The notes under the pieces are model-generated. The model was given only the letters and a program-made list of their open reading frames with translations, was not told the origin of the DNA and searched no databases. From positions 1 through 41,090 of the forward strand of contig JAEPRB010000311.1 in NCBI GenBank assembly GCA_016758965.1: a stretch of DNA of 41,090 nucleotides, read 5' to 3'. The translations under genes were made by a program, and so were the position numbers. The DNA is from Circinella minor. Taxonomy: Eukaryota > Mucoromycota > Mucoromycetes > Mucorales > Lichtheimiaceae. The first letter of the stretch is position 1; the number at the start of each line of letters is the position of its first letter. Positions 33,801-41,090 of the stretch are shown piece after piece.

Positions 33801-35474
33801 CCAAAGGTGGATCGAAGCGAAAAAGAGGAAACGATGGCTCGACAAAGTCTGGAAGCAAAAAACTTAAAGATGATGTAAGTTTTAATTTAAAGATGATATG
33901 AGTGTAAAAAAAAAGGGGACATTTCTTTTATATTAATTTTTTCTTCTTTATTAATTTTTTTTATATATTTGGTTAGAAACGTATCGTTCCCATTTTATTT
34001 GATCCCTCCCCTTGTGCTATTTGTGATGATATGGAACCTCGAGAACGTCTTTTGACATGTCACGGTTGTGGTATATCTGTACACGGAGGTAAATATTACA
34101 ATTTACATATATAATATAATTACAAGTGGGTAGTTTTATTAATATTTTTTTTTTCATTATTGTCGCTGCTAGATTGTTATGGTGCACATAAATCTATAAA
34201 AGAAGCGTGGAAATGTGATGTATGCGTTAATAAAAAGAATCCAACTGCTTCCTATGTACGTTATCATTCGATACCCTTAATGTTTTAGCTGCTTTTTTTT
34301 TATTTTTACTTCATATTCTTACTAACAAGTACAAAACATTTATAGTCCTACCAATGTATTTTATGTAGCGAACCTCGATCGTCATCAAGACAAGCATTGA
34401 AAAAGACTTCAGCATACAATTGGGTACATGTTTTATGCGCAATGTTTATTCCAGAAGTCAAGTTTGTCAATATAGCAACATTGCAGCCAGCTGAATATAT
34501 TGCTGCTATCAATAAAGCTCGATGGGATGAGGTAAAATTTCATTAATATTTGAAGGAATAGTATCACCTCCGCAAGGGTGGGATAAAAGCAGAACATTAT
34601 TATTAATTCTACTTTCTTTTATAGACCTGCCATTTATGTAACAAGCAAACAGGGGCATGTGTAGTTTGTGGTGACTGTAACAAACCAGTACATGTTCAAT
34701 GCGCTCTTCAACACAACTATACTGTTGCTTTTGAGGTTCAATCTAGCAAAGGAGCAGGTTCAAATGCAGTTACTATTCCTGCTAACACATTTCCATCCAA
34801 TCCTTCAAGCGGAATCATGATACCACAAGTATTCTGTCCTGATCACGATATATCAAAACATCAGCTTGTTCGATTAAATGAACGTACATCCGATGCTAAT
34901 ATCGTAAGTAGCGTTCCAAAAAAAAAAGAAAAAGAAAAAGAAAACAGAGCAAAAGTGAAAGAGTCATCATATTAACTGTGTTGGTTTATTTTTAAAGTCT
35001 TGTATACGTACCTATGCTAGTCATTATAAACAAGTTGTGCCTGGTACAACACCAGCTATGCGGCGATATCGTGCCATTCTTGCATCTCAAGGCCACCCTT
35101 ATAATACAGCTATTTACAATCCAAGTAATTTACAACTTGAAAGTCCACCCAATTCGACATCCACAACTATCCCATCTGCTCGTCAAAGTAGTCTTGCAGC
35201 TATGCCACCCAATCGAGCATCAACAACCTTATCATCTTCATTAATATCTCCAACGACACCATCTTTCCGAGGAATCACAACAAATAAATCAACACCAATG
35301 TCAATTAATTCTATAATAGGACAAACTAAATGTAGTGAATGTCCTGTCGAATTTTCACCTTTTTGGTGGGATGTAGATTCCACTTCTAGCAAAAAATTAT
35401 GTCATCGATGTTATTGGCGACACAAACGTACTGATTCTACAACTACAACTACAACTACCCTTACTACTACTTAA
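30801..35474 (+). CDS. SNT2: Snt2-type chromatin reader (BAH, PHD, ELM2, SANT, GATA-like finger, extended PHD)
   Basis: Twelve exons: 30801-30876, 31029-31512, 31722-32203, 32359-32442, 32528-32722, 32827-32958, 33042-33874, 33977-34088, 34173-34255, 34346-34531, 34625-34903, 34998-35474; about 1140 residues. Order: BAH domain (about 26-160); PHD finger 1 (about 178-225, CCVCHDWC to WQCAFC); Ser-rich linker; ELM2 starting at RSRLGARYQADPIPD and ending near residue 530; SANT (about 538-588, EWTPEEVEAFENGIKQYGHD); a GATA-like finger (Cys 668, 671, 698, 701); PHD 2 (CAICDDMEPRERLLTC); an extended PHD (CILC to FCPDHD); and a C-terminal four-Cys finger (1094-1120). This is the Snt2 architecture. 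In yeasts Snt2 acts with histone demethylase- or deacetylase-type partners and reads H3 tails. The start follows a CT-rich leader. Confidence 0.92.
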
Positions 35475-36053
35475 TTGATTGTTCTTTTTTTTTTTTCAAC
35501 ATTGGTATAAACCTTAGCTTTTTTTTTGTTCCTTCATCATATTATTATAATCATTCATCATTTTATCATTCTTTTGTATATATATTATATATTATTATAC
35601 CTATTTCACAACTTACATTCACCAAAAAAAAAAAAAAAAAAAAAATACAAACAAAAAAGTAACATCTTTTTTTCTTCTAAACTCATTTTATACAAAACAA
35701 ACATACATACATATCCTACTCATATCTCATATATATGCATTGTATTCAGTATGTAAAACAATACCGACGAAAAAAAACCAATCAAACCATTTTTTACCAC
35801 AGTAATTACAATTTTTTCAAACTTTTTCTTTTTTAATAATAATAAAAAAAAAAAATCAAATTATTGATGAATTATTTTAATTCTAATTGTTTTAATAATA
35901 ATATTACTTTATCAACTACAAATAATGCACAAGGGAGGGGGAAACAATTAGTTTTACATAATCAAAATAATCTTTTACTTTTATTTTTTTCGTTTAAACT
36001 CTACATAATTACTTTTTAGAAAATGGCTACCTATGTGGGGGGGGGGAATTGAA
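35475..36053. other. Convergent 3' intergenic region
   Basis: 579 bp between the ends of the Snt2-type gene (+) and the YbaK-like gene (-). It contains poly(A) at about 35623-35645, AATAATAATAAAA near 35836-35848, which could end the plus transcript, and a G10-type run at 36038-36047 very close to the YbaK-like stop. No gene seen. Confidence 0.5.
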
Positions 36054-37395
36054 TTATTCTAGATCGAATACAAAACACTGTGTAGCCCGAATAAAGTCTT
36101 GAACAGGAAGACCCAACTTCCAATCAATATGCCCGGCACCCATAATGAATACAGGTGGCTATAATATATAGGAAGAAAAATATTTAATAATTCAACCCTT
36201 TAAATATCTAAAAATAAAATAAAACTCTTTTAATAGTAGCACATACATCAAGTTTTGTAATTGATTCTGCGAGAACAATAGGAATGTTTGTCGTCGTTCC
36301 TACTGGACATACACCACCTTTCTTGTATCCAGTAAGCTCAAGTGATTTCTAAACTCACCCCCCCCCAATCGTAAGTTGAAAATGTTGTCAGTTTATACTA
36401 GATCTTTTTCATTATACAGATTAAGTTATATATGTATATTACCTCAGCTTGAGCAACACGGTAATTGTAAAATTTTTTACCAATGGATCTACCACAAAGA
36501 TCACGGATATGTTTGATAAGTCTTTCAGTATTTACAGGCGAAGTATACTATTTAATATATTTTATAGAGAAAGAGAGAGAAAAAATAAACAATGTAAAGT
36601 TAGTAATTAAAATGATTAAACAATAGTAACTTTTTTATTTTTATTTTACCTGGGTCATAACACAAATGAATCGAGGATAGACATCTAATGAATTAATCAG
36701 TAAGATCATAATATTATAATATTTCTTTTAAAACAATATTCTTTTCTTTTTTTTTTTACTATACCATCGCTTAAACCAGTATTAGGAGAATAAGCACGAT
36801 TTTCCATAACAACACTTTTACACATATGCTCCTTTGAGGGTGCTAATACTCGAAAACTATTAATTATATATATAAAAAAAAAATATTAACTCTATAACTA
36901 AACATTCGTGAATAATAATAGTAATATTAAATCGACTTACGCTCGTTGCTGTAATGGCCACTCATAATAATCAGGCTCTACCTCATAATATCTTGCAACA
37001 GAAGCAACACCACCTTTATTACAACCTCCTTCAACCTATAGTATATCATATTAATTAGAGACACTTGGGAAATTATCTTTCCCTCCTCCCTATATTTGTT
37101 TGTATGTCTTTTTGCGTTTCTTTAAAAAGAAAAAAAAAAGGTACCTGTTTGACTGGTGCAGGAGCATTTTCTAATTCGGGATCCTTTGCTTGAACTTCCC
37201 AATCATTTATATAAGCATTTGAAAAGGACTGGTATAATGACGAAATGTCCTTTTGCAAATTCTAATAAAGCAGAAAATAAAAGGGAATCAATAATTTTAA
37301 ATAAAATTATATAAATAAAATAAAAAAAAAAAAAGGATTATAATATAAACCTCAATGAGAGCACGTTGTTCAGCAGGTAATTCGCTCACAATCAT
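36054..37395 (-). CDS. YbaK/prolyl-tRNA-editing-domain protein (putative tRNA deacylase)
   Basis: Eight exons on the minus strand: 37395-37351, 37261-37145, 37035-36941, 36856-36765, 36684-36650, 36547-36443, 36348-36247, 36158-36054; 231 residues. The C-terminal half matches the YbaK/aminoacyl-tRNA deacylase fold: a helix with NTERLIKHIRDLCGRS, then LTGYKKGGVCPVGTTTNIPI, the conserved Thr-Gly-Tyr-x-x-Gly-Gly-Val-x-Pro-x-Gly loop that shapes the editing pocket, followed by PPVFIMGAGHIDWKLGLPVQ. The N-terminal 60 residues are helical and acidic, without a named domain. Family role: hydrolysis of mischarged tRNAs (such as Cys- or Ala-tRNAPro) in trans. Being free-standing in a fungus, its true substrate is unknown. 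The start is the first ATG, in a short first exon, and gives a sensible N-terminus (MIVSELPAEQRALIE). Confidence 0.75.
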
Positions 37396-37646
37396 TTTCA
37401 AAGAAAAGAAAAAAAAAAGTTATTTTTGACAGGTACTTCGGAGGAAGAACAATAATAATAATAATGGAAAGTTTAACCAGCTGAGATGAACCATTTAATT
37501 GAAACCAATGGGTTTATTATATTATTATTTATTGTTATTAAAAAAAAAAAGGTGATTTTGAATGAAGTGGTGGGTTATATATTACAAAATATAAAATGCA
37601 GAAATGAGTGAATTATCTAATATAGTTATTATACGTTGATTTTAGA

Positions 37647-40600
37647 TTATGGTAATCTACTATGTGCTTGCATTCTTCGATGTGGTTTCTTCCCAATCGA
37701 AGAATTTTCCTTTAATGCAGTATCAATAAGGGCTTCACATTGATCTTTTACTTCAAGTGCTTCATCTTGGGGTGTAATAAATGTATCAGGGAATCGAAGA
37801 CTGATTTAAATTATTAAAGTTAGTTTCTATTCTTAACTATCAATGTTACTACAATAATAATGATTCTAATTATTTACCTTAGCCACATGTAAAGCATGAT
37901 AATCTTATGGGAACTTTCTAATATTTTCAAACCTTCAGCGGTTGTTGGTGGCTTCTTTGGCAGTTTGGTAATATCACTCAAATCACATTCTTTCATATTG
38001 CTATACAATTCTGTCATTTCTTGGAATGATTCAACTACTCGAGCGTTTCTAACCGTTACAGGTGCATTGACAAATTGGTATCTATCTCGTAAATTGAGAT
38101 CCAGATGTTCAATAGCATCAGCAATTTTCTGATAATAATAATAATAATAATAATATTATTAGTGAAATGAGGGTGAATAGGTAATATACATTATCTATAT
38201 GTCTATAATTATAATAATGATACCTTTTGATCCTTAAAGTTACATAAAAAGTACATTCCTTGTACCGATGCAAAGTCTTCAAATTGTTCCTATTAGAATT
38301 ATAACCAATTTGAATTTTGTCATAAATAAACCATGATATCAAAATAAATAAATAGGTTCTTTTTATATACTAATACTTACTAGTAAAACAGAAAATTTTT
38401 CAGTTGGCATTTGCAAAGCAAAAAGTTCGAAAATATCGACTGTTGGTTGCAAGCCTGCTTGCTATATTTATATATTTATTTCATTAGTTATCAAAATTGA
38501 ATAAGTAAATAATTCGTTAAAAAGTTACCTTCAGATAGGTGATAGGTGCATCCATTGCTTGTTGAACATATTGAAGATCTCCTGGAATCATACTATAAAT
38601 TAAATTAATTATGGATTATTATCATTATTATAAGAATATTAGGTCAATAAATTAGAAACTTTTATTTACGTTGTAACTTCTCCAGAAGCATAAGTTGTAC
38701 CAAATCGACCGGCTCTACCACCAATTTGTTTTAATTGTGGTGTACTAATGTAGCGAAGTTCTTCACCATCAAATTTTCGAATCGTGGAAAATACTACACG
38801 TTTAATATTTCTACAGTTTAAATAAAATAAATTAGTAAAGTATAGACCAAAATATTATAATTATTCTCTCTTTTTCTATCATTAATAAATAATCCTTACA
38901 GATTAAGACCCATGCCAACGGCATCTGAAGCAACGAGTACATCAATGTCACTGTCAGGATCATTAAAGGATTGTGCTTGTAATGCTCGAGTTTCTATAAA
39001 TAAAACGGTTATAGAGATAAATACATATGTTATAACTTGAAACATTTTTTTTTGTGTCCTGAAATATATATATATACAGTAAAACCCCGTTTTTTGCACA
39101 TATGGGATTTTGGCCAAAAAGTGTGCAAAAAGCGGGGGTGTGCAAAAAGCGGGGGTGCAAAAAACGGGGTTTTACTGTATATATATATATATGTATTTTT
39201 ACCTGGAGGTAATCCACCATAAACAACGGCACATTTTAATCCAGTATTCTGTTCAATTTTTTGTTTAATTTCAAAGATATTATTTCGCGCAAATGATACA
39301 ACACAATCACCCTTTTGAACTTGCGTCCAATCATTGAATAATGATCCTCTGGTAACATTGACTGGTGTAAGTCTATTGTATTCATGAACAACAACCTTTT
39401 CATTAAGTGATTTACAAATACTCTGAACTAAAGGTACAGCAGCTGCTTCACCACATAAATGAATTTCTTTTGCCTTTAAACCCAACAATGCTTGAGTCCA
39501 TGCCCAACCACGATGTGTGTCTGCAATCATTTGTATCTCATCAATAACTGCTACCTCCAAAGGTTTTGCCAAGTTGGCCATTTCGATTGTTGAACTTGTT
39601 AAAGGTGCATGAGGTGATACTTCTCTTTTTTCTTCACCTGTAATCAAATTACATCCAATACCTTGTGTATTCATACGATTATAAATTTCATGTGCTAATA
39701 ATCGTAATGGACCACAATAAATACCAGATTCTGCTTGTGCTAGTCGTTGTAATGCATTATATGTTTTTCCACTGTTTGTTGGTCCAACATGAAGAAATAT
39801 TTTTCTGTATACATGAATGTGAATTTGTTATTGTTGTCAGTAATCCGTAAATATATTTCTATAGAAAAAAAAACTAACCTTTGCATTTGTCTTGCTTCTG
39901 GAAACCATTCACTTGGATATCGTAAATCACTCAACTCTCGAAGTGATTGAATATTTTCAGCAACTTTTGGAGGCAATTTTGATTCACAAAAAGTAAAAAA
40001 ATGTTGAAGTAAAAATTTATCGATAGAAACTATTTTGAAAAATAAAAGCAAATAGAATTATTTAGTTACACTGTCTTTTTTTTTAGTACTTTCAGATATC
40101 ATGTTAAAAACGAGTAATTTACCTATGCCTTCTTCTGGATTATATGCAATTTTTGCTTCCTTCCAATTACAGTCAGGAATTTGATTTTTTTGAGCGTTTT
40201 GTACAAACTTCTTTGAAAGTTCAGTAAATAATTTTCCTTTCACACCAACATTAGTCGATCGTCGTCGTACTTCTGCACTTGTTGCAAACAACTTTAATCG
40301 CGTTTTAAAAACTAATTTCAAAAAGAAAAAAAAAACCAAATCCATTTGTAAATATATAAAAAAAAAAACTCATTGAAATTTGTCTGTTGCAATTATTATT
40401 TGTTGTTGATAAAAAAAAAAAAAAGATCCTGATCCTAAAAGAAAAAAAAATAACTGAGAAAAAAAGTACATACCCCTTTCAGCCCATGTACTAGTGTTGG
40501 AAGCTTTTTTTTTAACTATTGTAGATTGTTTTAGTGATTTTGACGGTGGAATAGCACTAGCAGATGCATTGTTATCACTTTTAGCAATAATATTAGGTCG

Positions 40601-40720
40601 TGTATTATTTCTTAAACATGGTAAAGTGCCAGTTGTTAATGGACGTGCTATATACAATGATCGCCATGAGTTTCTACATGCATTAGCCTGAGCTGTAACG
40701 CATAATACACGAACGAACAT
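37647..40720 (-). CDS. SUV3: Mitochondrial ATP-dependent RNA helicase SUV3
   Basis: Eleven exons on the minus strand: 40720-40474, 40311-40123, 40029-39879, 39804-39203, 38993-38900, 38810-38670, 38592-38529, 38461-38381, 38289-38224, 38128-37878, 37800-37647; 679 residues, close to yeast Suv3 (737). The first about 60 residues are basic and hydroxylated ([16 protein letters not shown]), a typical mitochondrial presequence. Helicase motifs: Walker [10 protein letters not shown] (202-210), DEIQ (284-287), [31 protein letters not shown], and [10 protein letters not shown] (motif VI). The C-terminal Suv3 domain follows ([29 protein letters not shown]). It unwinds RNA in the mitochondrial matrix for decay with an RNase II-family exonuclease. 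The intron 38994-39202 contains a miniature transposon. The TTG/ATG choice favours ATG 40720. Confidence 0.95.
39061..39076. repeat. (TA)n tract split by the MITE
   Basis: AT dinucleotides at 39064-39076 continue after the element at 39178-39192. The element thus sits inside a former (TA)n microsatellite, which offers TA targets. Confidence 0.75.
39077..39177. mobile_element. 101-bp pogo/Fot1-like MITE in a SUV3 intron
   Basis: Perfect 23-bp terminal inverted repeats start CAGTAAAACCCCG at 39077 and end CGGGGTTTTACTG at 39177. TA stands on both sides (39075-39076 and 39178-39179), the target duplication of Tc1/mariner-type elements, though here it lies in a (TA)n tract so the duplication cannot be proved. 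CAGT(A/G)AAACC ends are characteristic of the pogo/Fot1/Tigger branch. The interior has no coding capacity and consists of a 3-copy array of a GTGCAAAAAGCGGGG-like unit at the right end (about 39121-39167). It would need a transposase from elsewhere. Confidence 0.85.
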
Positions 40721-41090
40721 TAGCAAAAGTTGAGTTTATTGCAAAATGAAAAGTGTAAAAAAGCAAACAAAAATTTTGAATGGCTGTCAAAACCATGGCA
40801 TATTATGCGGAGTTTTAGTTTCTATTTTTTACAAAGAAATTATCATTTTGGAGCTACGTACCTGGACTTGCTTATTGTTCTAATCATGATTACACTTTTT
40901 AATAGAGAATTACTACATGGGTTACAAAAGTTTAAAGTCAGAACCACATAGGCTACAAAATCATAGGTATGTTAGTAACTTGTAGCCCATCTCGTCTCTA
41001 TTTTTTTGTAGCCCACCTCGTCTAATTTTTTTATAATCACATAATTGTCATTTCTTTGATAATTTTCAGAAATAAATTTTTTAAGATAAT
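40721..41090. other. SUV3 upstream region and right window edge
   Basis: 370 bp with no convincing gene. The SUV3 promoter should lie in the left part. From 40917 the sequence holds four copies of a short motif in two orientations (see repeat entry). The next gene, if any, lies beyond the window. Confidence 0.5.
40917..41026. repeat. Small cluster of direct and inverted repeats
   Basis: ATGGGTTACAAAA (40917-40929) and ATAGGCTACAAAA (40948-40960) point one way. TGTAGCCCATCTCGTCT (40981-40997) and TGTAGCCCACCTCGTCT (41008-41024) are direct copies of each other, and their GTAGCCCA core is the reverse complement of the first two. This could be a fragment of a transposon end or a regulatory cluster; the window ends too soon to tell. 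Confidence 0.55.

Noticed and set aside
39030..39674. Long minus-strand open frame running through the SUV3 exon into the MITE
   Set aside because: It is intron read-through. The proper donor after YGGLPP (39202/39201 on the minus strand) restores the conserved ETRALQAQ motif in the next exon, so it is not a separate gene.
1..41090. CRISPR array, tRNA and rRNA genes
   Set aside because: No regularly spaced direct repeats; no cloverleaf with GTTCRANNC and TGG box found by eye; no rRNA-like conserved blocks. A tRNAscan-SE and Rfam run would settle it.

Overview
The window looks like nuclear DNA of an early-diverging filamentous fungus, most likely Mucoromycota (probably Mucorales). The base composition is strongly AT-rich. 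Genes carry many short introns with GTAAGT-like donors and TAG acceptors. Homopolymer and dinucleotide tracts are everywhere, coding exons fall into clear fungal families, and the first gene resembles a large unnamed family I associate with Mucorales. The phylum call is an inference; no rRNA or other marker is present to confirm it.

Layout: a possible 3' end of a gene (1-97); an 11-exon unnamed gene whose C-terminal half looks like a PD-(D/E)XK nuclease fold (422-2772,+); an alpha-arrestin with a PPxY motif (3084-5223,+); a Dal5-type (ACS family) major facilitator (5799-8589,+); the protein phosphatase 4 catalytic subunit (9892-11741,+); a DNAJB6-like J protein (12209-13720,+); convergent with it a compact copper-fist regulator (13776-14518,-); a four-helix membrane protein (14780-15975,-); a 2.3-kb gene-free stretch; a second alpha-arrestin (18292-19977,-); a 2.2-kb divergent spacer; a Pby1-like tubulin-tyrosine-ligase-fold protein (22155-23487,+); PEX12 (23589-25252,-) and PEX10 (25527-27344,+), back to back; a fumarylacetoacetate-hydrolase-fold enzyme (27654-29051,+); a 1.75-kb gene-free stretch; a Snt2-type chromatin reader (30801-35474,+); a YbaK-like trans-editing protein (36054-37395,-); and the mitochondrial RNA helicase SUV3 (37647-40720,-), one intron of which carries a miniature pogo-like transposon. 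The right edge holds a small set of direct and inverted repeats. All exon joins given were checked by hand for open reading frame and intron phase; none is backed by transcript data.

Functional links: PEX12 and PEX10 encode two of the three RING subunits of the peroxisomal ubiquitin ligase that recycles PEX5, and here share one 274-bp intergenic region. PPxY and LPxY arrestins are adaptors for Rsp5/Nedd4 ligases acting on plasma-membrane transporters, and one sits just upstream of a transporter gene. The other genes are housekeeping functions (phosphatase, chaperone, chromatin, mitochondrial RNA decay) with no obvious operon-like logic.

Most unusual observations: the divergent PEX12/PEX10 pair; a 101-bp pogo-type MITE in a SUV3 intron; a tandem duplication of a splice acceptor plus exon start in the first gene; several RFX X-box-like palindromes confined to long intergenic regions; and unusually small exons (14-19 nt) in several conserved genes.
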